From contig NC_035178.2 of the NCBI RefSeq assembly GCF_001659605.2, positions 1,915,091 to 1,979,090 on the forward strand: 64,000 nucleotides of DNA. The letters run 5' to 3'. The position numbers were made by a program, and so were the translations under genes. Below, piece after piece: positions 1-11,919 of this stretch (position 1 is the first letter of the stretch; every line of letters starts with the position of its first letter). Source of the stretch: Manihot esculenta. Lineage: Eukaryota > Streptophyta > Magnoliopsida > Malpighiales > Euphorbiaceae. The notes under the pieces are model-generated. The model saw only the letters and a program-made list of their open reading frames with translations, made no database searches and was not told the DNA's origin.

Positions 1-219
1 TTAAAAGATAATATTTAAAAGATCTACAGTCTATCTATAACTGTTACAGATAAAAAAAGATCTTCCATTTTCTTTTGAAAATGACTTATCGCATAGATAT
101 ATTAGTATCTGCAATATTGTGACGGTTGTCATGAACACAACTCTCTTACGAAAATAAGTGTGGAAAAACGAAAAAAAGTGTGGAAAAAGACTGAGAGAAA
201 ATGAGTGAACATAAAACAC

Positions 220-406
220 CTTTTTTGAATTGCGTGAGAAAGGTCTTTTTGGTAATCGTTTTTCTGGGTTGCAGATTGGAAGCACATAGTTAATCCATCC
301 GTTCAGAGAGCTAGCACTCCAGATGGAAAAGTTCGTGTGGATACCATTGAGAGTGTTCGTTTCAGAAGCAGCACCATCAGTCCGAATCAATTTCTTTTCA
401 TCAAGT
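220..406 (-). other. Unidentified exon-like open frame at the window edge
   Basis: On the minus strand a good acceptor (TTTTAG, ending at 407) opens a frame of about 62 codons that closes at a donor (AAG then GTGTTT at 219-218). The frame starts LDEKKLIRTDG and contains SLNGWINYVLPICNPEK. Composition looks like protein-coding DNA and the borders look like splice sites, but I do not recognise the family. The phase does not fit the last exon of the Obg remnant upstream: joining at phase 0 gives an immediate stop. I therefore treat it as separate. It could be an exon of a gene running out of the window, or part of a pseudogene. Confidence 0.3.
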
Positions 407-547
407 CTAAAAGGTTAGTCTCTTTATCCTTCTTTTTGAATTAAATAGAAGCATTCGGATCCTGAAAGAGGAACAGACATTTTTTATTTTTCCACTGCGT
501 AATTTTGGATTACAATGATCTCTATGGTTTTTTACAGCTTCACGGTA

Positions 548-615
548 GGTAACGGCCGTTACCATTATGGCTGCAAATGGAGTAACGGGTAACGGCCCCC
601 AAAAACGGCCGTTAC
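548..615. repeat. GTAACGGCCGTTAC palindromes
   Basis: GGTAACGGCCGTTACC at 548-563 is a perfect 16-bp palindrome. About 25 bp on, 588-615 carries two arms of the same motif (GGTAACGG and CGGCCGTTAC) around a C/A-rich spacer. It may be the end of a small inverted-repeat element or a Myb-type AACGG cluster. No target duplication could be assigned. Confidence 0.4.
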
Positions 616-725
616 GTTATTATTTAAAACCATGGACTAGACATACAGCAGTAACTTAACAATAGAAGGTAGGTATCAGGTGGTTTGGACTTTGGAGTTG
701 GTCACCAATTGACTGTCCTATCATC

Positions 726-832
726 TTTTTTTTTTTGAAATAGGAATTGGAGATTGGGAGAGTAGAACCTGAGACCTCTCAGATTTACTCAGATGCACTT
801 ACCGCCAGACTAAATCTATAAGTGCGACTGCT
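726..832 (-). mobile_element. Short tRNA-like SINE with target-site duplication
   Basis: Read on the minus strand, this about 107-bp unit has an A-box-like TAGTCTGGCGG, a B-box-like GGTTCTACTCTCC about 35 bp later, and an A-rich tail (the T run at 726-736). It is flanked by CTATCATC at 718-725 and 833-840, a clean target duplication. A second, more diverged copy of the family lies at 45940-46049 in the other orientation. Pol III boxes, poly-A and target duplication together define a tRNA-derived SINE. The family name is not known to me. Confidence 0.75.
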
Positions 833-1228
833 CTATCATCTTAGATGCTCAAAAATCCTCTGACGCAACTAAATATTGCACACAGAAACATCAACAACCT
901 AAAATTTTCAGCAGGTTGATGCCTGAATATAAACTTTGAGTGAGCTTAGTTATTTGAAAACTTACTATCTTTCTTCACACTACTCAAATATCTGTTGTCT
1001 AAAATCAAAGAAAAAATTGCTGTGCCTTTATCATCAAAGCTATTGAAAAAGATAAAACTACAAATGCCTTTAGTAAATTATCAGTATCTAATTCACATAA
1101 AAGCCACTATAAACAAAATAATTAAATAATCATACCCATCAAATGCACAGCTTGAACAACATCAACTCGAGAATAATTGAACTAGTGAATGCAATATTCA
1201 TTAACGAACCAAAGGAATTCCTCTTTAC

Positions 1229-2535
1229 CTTGTCATTGTCATCTCTTAGCACATTTGTGGTTAAAGCCATTAACCTTTTCTTTCTATGATCTGGTGCTTC
1301 AAGCAAGCTAATCTGTTCCAATAGCCAATACAAACAACTTGTGAATTCCTTAGCAAAATGAGCATACCATAGAAGCAAGCATTACAGTCAATAACAATAT
1401 GCCACAAATACGTTGACTATTAAACAGAATAGGACTTGTAATAAATGATTTTCTCAAGCCATTCTCCAATGTTTGAAATCGTTTACAAATTGGAACAATA
1501 CCATTTTAACAAGCACGATATATTCATAATATTTGTGCAAGAATATCCTATAGAAAGAAAGAAAGAAATAAAAGGAACGCATTTGTGACGCATCCATAAA
1601 ATAAAACAAAGACGCTAATTCAAAATTTCACATGAAAGCATGAACATCTAACCCCTCCATGGCCACCCCTTGCAACAAGTACTTCATCGCCTGGTTGAGC
1701 TAAATCAGCCAGTAGCTTCCCTCTTTTATGCTTGACGACAGTACCTGTCAAATGACTGAACGTAGTAAGCTAAGCCTTCGTCTGAGAGGGGTTTTCTTTA
1801 AAGTAACGGGAGATTCTTCGAGGTTTAGATACCTTGAATTTGAGTTGGTTGGGGAGAGCTTGGGTTAGGTTTTTAGAGGTCTTTTTTACACCACAAAATT
1901 GGGGAATTGAGACAAATTTTTCTCATTAAAACTTCCAAATATCTTACTATTTAGAGAATTGTAGTAAAACATCTAATTGTTCATGTATCCTCTGAAGAAG
2001 AATTTTCAGAAAACAAACACTTATAAAGAATAACGTACAAACCTATAGGCACAGGAATACGCAGAGTTGGAGCAGCGAATCCATCATGCAACTGCGAGGT
2101 TAAAACACACATAGCATCAACATTTCCACCGCGTTTTGCGTTAAATCGGCCTTTCGCGTGAAACTCCAATAAGGAATCTTTTCCCTCATCCGCATAAATT
2201 ACTACATCCCCTCCATGCCCACCCGTAGGAAGAATAAGTGACCCATCAAAATCTCTTTTGAACGAGCTCTTCTTCCTTGTCTTGTCTTTATCGTTGCCCT
2301 TTGAGTTAGCAGATCTCTGCTTAGGTAAGCTAAGAATTGCACCGTGGCCTCCATCTCCAGAACGAACTGTGATTATCACCTGATCGAAATACTTGTGAGG
2401 TTCTCTTATGAAAGAAGAAGAATTCGCCGGAGAAGCCTCTTTGGGCCTAGTAACTCTGCACTTAACCGTGTAGGGCCTGAAGCTATCATAATTGTCATTG
2501 CGATGACAACACCTAAACATAACAAGCAACAAATG
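1229..2535 (-). pseudogene. OBGC: Chloroplast Obg-type GTPase (ObgC), N-terminal domain remnant
   Basis: Three exons splice cleanly on the minus strand: 2043 to about 2518-2532, 1653-1744 and 1229-1312. They encode a classic Obg glycine-rich fold, with FDQVIITVRSGDGGHGA, GGHGGDVVIYADEG, RFNAKRGGNVDAMCVLTSQ, IPVPIGTVVKHKRGKLLADL, DEVLVARGGHGG and ISLLEAPDHRKKR. In plants ObgC is a plastid GTPase needed for chloroplast ribosome biogenesis. Two things are missing. The G domain should follow DNDK but no P-loop exon exists down to position 1. At the 5' end, a plausible transit-peptide start at 2698 (MAALPSSSF) runs into a stop after 33 codons and is out of frame with the Obg domain. I infer a truncated, decayed copy. 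A much longer intron with G-domain exons beyond the window is the alternative. Confidence 0.65.
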
Positions 2536-4110
2536 GATTCATTTCTTCGTACCTTACATCACCAAGTGAAAAGTCCAATGGCAGGAGAATTACGATTTAG
2601 AAGTAAGAGGAATACCTTTCAGGAAGAAGATGAATGAAGAACAGCTTACGGATACCAAATTGGAGACTGAGAAAGGAAGATGAAGGAAGAGCAGCCATTT
2701 AGAGTTCAGACCGTTATCGCTGAGAAACAGAGACGCAGAGATTTTAGGGGCTTAGATTGCGTCAGGGTTTTGGCCCACTTACTATAATATATTATGGATT
2801 AGTTGCGATCTTTGTAAGCCTAAGAAACACGTTGCTCTGAGTGGATGTGAATTCGTTCGGCCCAATAATTCATTTTATAAGCCCAACAGTTACCCATTTT
2901 ATTGTCAAGCCCTTTTGCCGCCTTATTTTTTTCAAGTAAATTAACGCACCAAACGCAACCAAGGTGGTTATCACTCACCAGACCAGCATTTTCGATTCTA
3001 GGGTCAGAAAGAATGAAATCGAACTTAATTAATTTCACTTCAATTTTAATATGAATAAAATTGATTTCAAATCTTCAACTTAATTCAACAAACCGATTTC
3101 AGTCCTATTGGATTCATACTAGAAAAGTTTCGATCATTTGATGGCCACCTCATGTATGATAATTTTAAAAAAAGGGGGTACCACGAGTATTTTATATTTC
3201 ATAAATGATTTTTACCCTTAAATGCTCACCCCTTTTAGAGACATTTGTATATGCAATCCAATGTATGTTGCTTCGAGAAAAAAATGCATTACGTAACCAT
3301 ATCATATGGATCAACGGAAAAAAAAAAAAAAAAAAAAGGGAAGGGTTGATCATCTCAAGGAACATTTGAGAGTAGCTTGGCTGATAGGAAACTTGAGGAA
3401 AAAGTCCACTAAAAAGGGAAGGGATTAAGGATAATCATCTATCGTTGTTATCTCGTTTACCGTCGGAAATCCTCACCTAAGAACTGAACTTCCGAATCCA
3501 ATGTGGTAGCGGTCTCAAACGCTGATGAAAACATTGTCATGAGAACACAATGTACGCATAAAATAATAATAATAATAATAATAATAATAATTAGAAATGG
3601 TTTCAGATGATAAAATGTTACTCAAATATGAATATATTTACAACCACACAACTGCCGGCAGATTTTGCCGCACAAGACATACCATAAAAAATTTCCTTCT
3701 GTTTTTCCCATATGAGAAATTATATAAAATGGTCTTTGAATCTCGACCTTGCTTCACCAAACAAGACTCCTATTTATGCCAAATAAAATTTTGATGTTAG
3801 GCTACACAAAATCTTAATTACTAAGGTCTTAAATACTGGCAAGTGGATCATCAAAACCACCATCTAGAATAAATCCAAACTGTGCAAAGTTGAACCAAAA
3901 TGCACTAGCATTGTGGCCAACCATGAAAAGAGGCATACCTCGACAAATGCAACACCCATACACATGAGACAGCCTACTTGGCAACTTTTTACAGATGTGA
4001 AGGCATCGATGACCATTATCTACCCATGAGAAAACCAAAACCAGATGGTGGCAACTATATATGAAGTAACCTTGGCTAGCCCTACCAAAAGTACTTGAAT
4101 CGCATCATAT
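2536..4110. other. Intergenic between Obg remnant and LisH-CTLH gene
   Basis: No coding exon is recognised. Only low-complexity tracts stand out: an A run at about 3318-3337 and an (AAT)n microsatellite at about 3561-3591. The part just below 4111 should include the 3' UTR of the LisH-CTLH gene. Confidence 0.5.
3561..3591. repeat. (AAT)n microsatellite
   Basis: About ten consecutive AAT/ATA trinucleotides. It is a simple sequence repeat and probably length-variable. Confidence 0.9.
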
Positions 4111-6695
4111 CTAGCCTTTGAGAAAATCCTTCAAAGAAAATGGTGGAAAACCATCCTACAAAAGTCATATTGAATGGTAAAAGATCAGTATGTTAGAAGA
4201 GTGAAGCATCATTTTTTGTACACAAAATCACAACCAACTGAAGCAATCAAAAACACCCAAGTTCAGTCTGTCAGGGCAAGACAATATCAGAGTAGTATAA
4301 TCAACTAGAACATAACTAATTAATATCTAATACTAGACCATGAAATGATCCGTCCAGAAGATACTCAATGATACAATGTCGAGATATAAGCAAGTTCAGC
4401 AGAAACACACTGCCAGTTCAACAAGAAAACCACTAACTATGCCTTACCTTGCCGTGATCTTGATTTAAGCATTGCCTCACTACTGTTGCCTGTTGTATCA
4501 GTCTCTCCATTGCTGCATAGCTTGGGCGGTTTGCATGAGCTTAATCATTGAAGGTAAGAGAATTAGAAGTGAGATCAACAATATTTAACATTCTCGAAGG
4601 TAAAATGCAGATGGGAGAAGTAACAAAGGAAACAAACCAAGAATAGCTCGGTTCAAACTATCTACAACTTGCTGCCGATACTCCAAGCTAAGCAGATGAA
4701 ACATTGGAGATTTTTCTGGTTCTTCATAAGCAAGCAGAGCCATAAAATCCTGAAACAATAGAAAACAGTTTTGCAATCTCTGACAAGAACTGGAATAATG
4801 GTATCAGATATGTTTAAAGTAATTTGACTCTGAAAGGAACATACTTCAAGCTTTTCAACATACTTCTGGACTTTCCCAAATGGGGTCAACTTTGATTGAG
4901 CAAATTCCAATGCTTCTGTGCTGCCATGTAAATAGAAGATATTACAGTAAGGAAATGCAGAACTTCCTATTTTGATACATCAGTCTTTCATTACTCACCA
5001 CTTCCTAGTGCAGACAAGCTCAATAAAATGGAGGCTCAAAAGACCAAAATGCAGGTCCTTATTATTTTCTAGTAAGTCATGTGCCAGCTCTTCTGTTAGC
5101 TCTATGGCCTTAAGTGCATTCCCCTCTAGCGCATAGTGAAAAATCCCTGAACATAAAACGTAAGATTAGATAATGAAGGGCATAGCTCAATTTAGCAATT
5201 AAAATATAGAGTATCAGATGATTTATATTATATAAAAAAGACTACCAGAATAATAGCATACTAAAACAAAGGAGAGCCACCATTATTTCAATAATAATAA
5301 ACATGCAGTTCATTTGTTTTACCCAAGTATTGCTGCAAATGTTTGACAAAAACACAGTGGGCAATGTTAAATTGTGACAAGTTCGCAACTCCAAGAATGC
5401 TTTCAAACTATCTGGTTTAAGCTCATAATTCTCCAAAATTAATATCAAAGGCCACCAGAAGTTATTTAAATTTTATGTTTATACATGTTAAACAATACTG
5501 CTGCAAATATTATCAGATATATGTATTCTGCATGAAAAACTTGCAAATAACATAACTAAGGAGTTGCAGAAGTATAAAACAATACACATAACTTGAAATA
5601 AGAACATGCACATTTTGCAAACCATTTTGAATGTGCCAATAGTCATCAATTTTTAATCATAGATCCTTCATTTCATTACAAAAACTGAATATCTTCACAT
5701 ACTTTTTCTTTTATCCATGTCCTCAAGACAATCTGCAGGTTGCTTCATCCCTGTACATGCTATAAAGGATTCCACAGTCTCTTTATAACAATTATGCACC
5801 AGATATGAGAGAACAACATTGTGAATTTCATTGTCTTTGATGGCCTGTAAATAAATATATAAAGGAGAGATAAAGCAACCTCAGAAGACATAGCAACAAC
5901 AACTCAAAAAATGCATATAATTTTTGGTTATGGAACCTTATCAGTGAGTTGGAAATGTCGGAGACAGTAGAAAGCACATCTAAGACAGCAAAATCAATCC
6001 CACAGTAAAAACCCATGATTCCCTAAATGCCAGCAGCATACAAAATCAATTAAATACATGCTTCTACTAACATTGAGATGTTTCATAGCTTAGCAAACCA
6101 AGCACCATTGAATTTCCATCCCGCACTAACTCACATTTTGCACAAAATCACAAGCCATTTGTACCAGTAAATATTTTCACACCCCAGTTACAGACAAAAA
6201 CCTAATCACTAATGCCTGTACGTTAAACATCATCTTCATTCACATAAACTGACCATATTGAGAACCATATAATGAGGCAAACCCACAAGTTTACCGCTGA
6301 AATTTTGTGCCTCAAGCACAAAGCACTGATGTCTTTCCTATCTCTCTCCCACTCCAAAATCGTGTTCTGATGGGAATTCTATATGCAGAAAAAAGTTCCA
6401 CCAGACTTCCAATGGCAACGATTTCTTCACACAATCATTTAAGAAAAAATTAAAAATACATTAATTAATCAGCAATAACCGAAAATATGCTATGTAGTAG
6501 CTGAATCGAGCAAAAAATTACACAAGCATAAAATAAAGTTAGGGTTTCGTCAATCAATCTAGAGAGGTCAACGACTTGAAAATGCATCATTGCAAAGCGA
6601 ACGGAGAGCTTTATAAGACTGCAGGTAATTTCAGAAACCTATATGGAATGGTAAACACTTACAATTTGTTCATAATGGCGGGGATCGACGTCCAT
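4111..6695 (-). CDS. LisH-CTLH/CRA domain protein (GID8/RanBPM-associated type)
   Basis: Seven exons (6663-6695, 5703-5844, 4999-5146, 4845-4920, 4638-4749, 4448-4539, 4111-4155) give a closed 215-residue protein. It starts MDVDPRHYEQ and ends FSLKDFLKG. All introns are GT-AG and all phases close. The LisH segment is IHNVVLSYLVHNCYKETVES, with a CTLH region over LHFGLLSLHFIELVCTRKCT. The CRA part carries EFAQSKLTPFGKVQKYVEKL and FMALLAYEEPEKSPMFHLL. Length matches the plant family of about 215-240 aa. Proteins of this fold are scaffolds of the CTLH/GID E3 ubiquitin ligase and contact RanBPM-like subunits. The first exon is only 33 bp. Family membership is clear; assignment to GID8 proper rather than a paralogue is inference. 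Confidence 0.92.
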
Positions 6696-9600
6696 GATTG
6701 AGTGGGATTACAGTAACCTAATTATAATTAAGACGAGGGGAGAAAAAATTAAAGATCAAAATAAGGATGAGATCGTTGGTGTTTGGAATGTGAAGGGTGA
6801 AGAGAAGAGAAAGGTGATCGCAGTGACAGAAGATGGAGAGAAGAGAAAGGTGTGCTCAGTAGCGGAGAACACTTGGATCCCTATCTTGTATCATTATGTA
6901 TCCAACTGCTCCTTCTGTCTATGGTTACTCTTCCTCTGCCTCTTTACACGTGCTTCTCTTCTTGCGGCTAAGTTCTTTTTGTTTTTTTTTCCAAAATTAT
7001 TTTATCTTGTTGCAAAGACTACAAGCACATAAAATTAATACTTGATATAAACATTCTATACAAGTAATAGTTGATATACGTTTAAATAGTATTTGATAAG
7101 TTTTAAAAACACATAAAATTAGTAATTAATACAAACATTCTATATAGTTGATATACATTTAAATAGTATAAATTTTAAAAAAAAATAATAAATAGTAGAT
7201 AAATATCTATATGGAGTAGCTTAGAGAAAATATAAATTCAGAATAAAAAAATAAATTTATTAGCCGATAAAAGAGGATCTTTGACCTCGACTTTCCCTTC
7301 TTATTTTTTTTCAAAATATATAATTTTGCAAAATTATTCATATTTTATACATTTTGTGGAATTTTGAATCTAATTTTATATTTTATTTTTTGATATGTAG
7401 GTTTCATTCGTATTTCTAATTAGAATTGATGGCTAAACGTGAATTTAAACTTATTTTGGTTTTTATATACACAGTGAAGATTATATAACGAAAAATTTAG
7501 TCTAACTATAATTGCATTCTGTTAAAAATTATATTAGTTACTGGAATTGCATTTAAATTCAGTAGGCTTTTAATGGTGGCTTTATATCTATTGTAAATTG
7601 AAATTGATATAGGTCAACTTATGTCTTTGGTGATTATTGCCTATGGTTATGGAAGCCATTGTTTTTTACTTGGATTTATGGATGTATTATTGTCATCGAT
7701 TGAGTTGCTATTGGGTTTGTAGAGTTTCAGTTGTTTTTGCTGTCTTATTTATTGATTTTATTAGTTGAATTGAGAACAATTTTTTTCGATGACATTTTTT
7801 TGTATGAGTTTAAAAATAATTAGACATAATTTATTAAACACTTAAAATATATAAAATATAACTAGTTATTTCTATCCATTGTAATTAGTTATTTATTACG
7901 TGTTGTCACCCATATGAAAAGCACTAAAATATGTAAAATTAAATTAAAGAAAACTAAATCATAATTAATCTCATTTCATCTTATAAAATTTAAATTATAG
8001 CTTCAATGATAATTACTGTCGGACAAATCAGATAAAAATATTATCAAAATGTCTCTGACTACACATTTAAAATCAAAATATAAAAAAATAATAAATAAAT
8101 TATTGATGACTCGATAAACTTTAGGCTTTATAATTTAAATCTAATAAAAAAGTTATTTCGGATGGAGAGAGAAAATCCATACTCAAGCAGAGCTAAAACA
8201 AATGTAGACTAAATACTACTGAAGTCTTTCTTTATCCAAAAAAAAAAAAAGAAAATATTGTAAAATAAAGTTTGGCATTTCGAGAAATAAAATAATACAA
8301 AAAAAGAAAAATTTCTCTTAATAGTTTTTAAAGGGATATTTTGACTTATCACTAAATTTGTTATTATATAATATTTAAAACAATATAAAATTTATTTATA
8401 TAGTGTTAGTTGCATTTAAAAAAAGATTAATACCTTAACAATAGTATGAATGTCTTATACTTAATTATAATTGATTTTATATAAAATTAAGTATAATAAT
8501 GATAATAGTAACAACGACAATATTGAGTTATTTTCTTTAAGCGCAAGGCCTATAAATTGAGAAATATCACATAACAGTTAAGGTCCAATTATAATATATA
8601 ACCCAACTAAAGAGGAGCCCAGAGAATTAAAACCTAGAACCTAAAATCCATCACTTGACCCAATAAGGGATCTGAAAGAAGCTTCATTTCGGGCCTCTTC
8701 CTCTACTTACTTCTGCCCAAGGGAAGGAGAAAATTGTCTTCTTGCCATCGTAGCCATTGTTGGGTTGGCCCTTAAACACACATTAAGGCCCAAACGGAGA
8801 TGAAAAAAACATAACCTTTAGGGGGAACCCATAGTTTTCAGAAAAGAAGACCCAGTCTCAATCATTTAGCACATGTAATTCCAAATCTAGCAAGGATAGT
8901 GGCTAAAGAGTCGCTATAAGAAAGAAAATACGACGGACCACAATTTCTAATCATTAACTCAATTGTAATACTAAATAAATAAAATATTTATACTTAACTG
9001 AATAATGAGAAAATACATTTATTGTCAAGTTGAGAGAAGAACTCCCTTTGGTCAGAGGAGCAAAAGACAAATGCAAACATTTATAGTTTTGTATTATCAA
9101 CATTGACAATAATTATTATTTACCGAGGTGATGCAATTAGTGATTATATACTTGATTTATGTGAATTTCATGTATATTGATTAAAATTATACAAATTTCA
9201 ATAATATAAATGAGTTCATGACGTTACCGTGATCAATCAAGCATCGATCTAAATTATTAAATTATTTTTATATTCATATAAATTTAACAAATGTTAAATG
9301 ATATAAATTATATTAATCATTAACTTTTTGTTGTTAGCAACTAGCATTCCAAAAATGTGTTTGCTGCATTTTTTACTGGAATTAAAATAAAAATATCATT
9401 TTAAATGTTGAAAAGAAACATTAAAATTAATGTTTAAAATTATCATATTTAATATATGCAATTATACAAATTTTAAAAATTATTTTTCATGAATATTTAA
9501 AATAAGGTATGTTAGCTAGGCCCAGTGGGCCAATGCTTACTCCAAAATTCAATGCACTTTCAAGTTCAGTGTTTGTAGAGTTGGAAGTGATGATGAAGAA

Positions 9601-9927
9601 AGGTAACTTACTTTATTTTATTTTATTTTTCCAACTAAAGGTGGAGGTGTATACGCTAAGTTCTACTGCGACCCAAAGAGGTTGCCCGACCAAACAGGTC
9701 CAAGCCCCTACAAACAAACCCAAGCAGAAAACACAGACCCAAAAGCCTATGAACAGTGAAATCCTACCAACCTAAACTAGAAGGCAACTTGAAGCGCCGC
9801 CGATGAGAGAGTTGAAGCAGTACGGCTGAAAAGGGGCAAAAATTCCACAGCTGAGTCGATTCCACCATCAAAACAAAAGAAACTCAACAAACTTAGATAT
9901 GAATATGTTTTAAATTTAATTACTTGT
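6696..9927. other. AT-rich intergenic region
   Basis: The first few hundred bases are upstream of the LisH-CTLH gene and should hold its promoter. The rest is very AT-rich with no convincing exon. At 9509-9775 a short frame with a donor-like and an acceptor-like site can be read but has no recognisable product. The C/A-rich stretch at 9660-9780, read in reverse, resembles plant LINE 3' UTRs rather than a gene. Confidence 0.5.
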
Positions 9928-10448
9928 TGATGATCTGAGATCCAGAAAATAGGATTTTACAATGGGTTCTGTAAAATTGGGAAAAGCCCCCCACCTAGAG
10001 GAGAGTATTTCTCATTTTATATGTTTCCTGTTGGCCTTTTATATGTTTCCTGTTGGCAGCTAGTGACGTGTAGCAGAACGTGTATCATTGGACCATCTGT
10101 CCCTGCTACATTGATACGGACGTACGAGGGAATCAGATCTCTGTCCCATGCATAACGGCCCCTGATTCTCCCCAGGTACGTATGCGGATGGTCCTACAAA
10201 GCGAATGGGCTGAACTCCTTCTGGGTTCCGAGCTGGGCCGGAAGATAAGGGTAAGGCTAGGCCCAGAGGAGATCTGTTCATTGGGCCGAATGAGCTGGGC
10301 CGGCCTGATTGGAGAATCTGACTGGAGTCCGGTTTTTGAGCTGAGCGAGCTGGACCTAGCTCTTAAAAGAGATTTAGAAGCCTTCGAATTATGGGCTGTC
10401 CTAATGGGCCTGGCCTCAGTCCGGGGTGAAGAAACCCAGCGGTCATCA
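9928..10448 (-). repeat. 3' LTR of the Tat-type element
   Basis: 521 bp, alignable over its length with 26687-27199. It differs by scattered substitutions and by a private about 22-bp duplication near 10015-10055 (TTTTATATGTTTCCTGTTGG twice). Terminal TGATGA/TCATCA inverted repeat. The LTR pair is clearly older than that of the nested chromovirus. Confidence 0.9.
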
Positions 10449-11175
10449 ATTGCCCCTTTACCTTCTCGTCAGTTATTGCTTCGACTGATGAGGGGGTAAA
10501 TTCCAAGAATCATTATGACCGCGTCTGTTTATGTACTGCTTCCTTCGTAATGCCTTTTCATCTTTTTGTCCTTTTGACTTTCGAGTCCCCTCTGTCTTTT
10601 TCCATTTCTGGCTTTCCTCTGTTCTTTGTGCGTACTATCGTCTTCACTTTCTTGCTTTTATTTTCCAGATACGCCTTCCTTCCTTTTCTATGAATATCCT
10701 TTAAGGATCTTGACGCCGCTAGCCTAGAGTCTAGCATCAAATCGTTCAGCATAAGAACCTCCTTCTCGGGGTATCTCTCGATATCGCCCCCTTCTTCCCT
10801 TTCAGGACCTTCGCCAGGATGGAGGGGTCTTTCCTTCTGATCCATATATCTCTGGTATAATCGATCTTCATGCAGGTGTGAACTCCTTTCTCTTATTCCT
10901 TTTCTTCCATGGGATTTTTATAGCATTTCGAGATTGCTTCTTAAGTGTCAGCCACTAATTTTATTCTCTTCATATTTTCTTTTGAACCTATCTGTCCGAA
11001 CGGGGGTTTCACGTTCATGAGGCATCCGTTTGGTACCTTATTCGGGTTGGTCAAGGCGAGCCGAAAGTTTTATTACCTTGTCCCTTATAGATGTCCGTTT
11101 TGATCTTGCTTTTGTGATTCTTGTTGAGAGCCGTTCTAACTTGCCCCGGTTTTGGATTTTTTTGCAGTTTCTTAG

Positions 11176-11871
11176 GTGAAGATGAATCAGATTGAACCCC
11201 CTAAAATTCTTACGCTGCCCAGGGGGAGCCTGAATGTAGCCCCGGACGCCCTCCTGGTTGGACGATCGGCGGGGGGGTTTACCCAGCTAGCGACCGAAGT
11301 TATATCGTTCGGGTCGTCCAGCCGACCTCCTTCTCTTGTTCCTGCCCAAGCTCCGGAGCCGAGCTTTCGCGGTGCCGAATCTTTAAGGCAGCCAAGTATT
11401 GACAAGTCTGTTTCAGCCGTGCTGGTTGTTCAAGCTCTCAGGTTCTCTCGGGCTTCAAGGCCGAGCGAGGACTCCGGTTTGACGACAGTGAAGCCTGCCC
11501 CGTCTTTTGGCGATGCTTCTAGAGAGAGGCCTGAGGCCTTCATAGCTGAGATGGGGACCCTTGCTAGCAGGGCTGAGATCGCCTCTGTGAGGAATGTCTA
11601 TGGGGTCCCTTCTGAGGTCGGTCCGACTGCCGAGGATAGGGAACTCAGCTTTGTGGATGATGGGGGTGTAGCGGAGGAGGTCGAAGGCAAGTGTCCTATT
11701 CTCCTCAAAGTGCTTGTCTTGGTTCGCGCTCTAAAGAAGTCTTGGGCTTCCGGAAGATCGGCTCCTGTCTTTCTTTCTCCTGGGGAGGAGGAGAGGATTC
11801 TCATGGTGCCCCTAATGTCTGCTCCTGACTCAAACTCATGGAATAACATGGTTTCTGAGGCTTGTCTGTGA
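11176..11871 (+). CDS. Antisense additional ORF of the Tat-type element (interrupted)
   Basis: A 231-codon open frame on the strand opposite to gag-pol, lying between pol and the 3' LTR. A pyrimidine-rich stretch ending TTTTTTGCAG sits just upstream at about 11155-11167, suggesting a spliced transcript. The frame opens at MNQIEPPKILTLPRG (second Met). The product is rich in Ser, Ala, Pro and Glu and no domain is recognised. Tat-lineage elements commonly carry an extra ORF in this position, sometimes antisense. Shortly after the stop, at about 11873-11919, there is another coding-like stretch (IQDAVHTRNISKGNLL), which the chromovirus cuts off at 11920. I infer that the original ORF was longer and is broken by the insertion. 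Confidence 0.45.
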   Translation: MKMNQIEPPKILTLPRGSLNVAPDALLVGRSAGGFTQLATEVISFGSSSRPPSLVPAQAPEPSFRGAESLRQPSIDKSVSAVLVVQALRFSRASRPSEDSGLTTVKPAPSFGDASRERPEAFIAEMGTLASRAEIASVRNVYGVPSEVGPTAEDRELSFVDDGGVAEEVEGKCPILLKVLVLVRALKKSWASGRSAPVFLSPGEEERILMVPLMSAPDSNSWNNMVSEACL

Positions 11872-11919
11872 GATACAAGATGCTGTTCACACACGTAATA
11901 TTAGCAAGGGTAATCTGCT

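Larger units (their letters stand above)
411..1228. other. Intergenic or intronic stretch with palindromes and a SINE
   Basis: No coding exon is seen here. The Obg GTPase exons that should follow the N-terminal exons on the minus strand are absent: no P-loop of the GLPNAGKS type is readable. The stretch holds a perfect 16-bp palindrome (548-563), a diverged second copy of it (588-615) and a SINE (726-832). Confidence 0.6.

Noticed and set aside
2344..2637. Plus-strand 97-codon frame
   Set aside because: Antisense shadow of the Obg exon.
6694..7032. 112-codon plus-strand frame beginning MIEWDYSN
   Set aside because: It starts inside the first exon and leader of the LisH-CTLH gene on the opposite strand, has a low-complexity end and no family.
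10080..10499. 139-codon frame in the left LTR of the Tat-type element
   Set aside because: It is within the LTR, and the right LTR has a disrupted equivalent. No domain.
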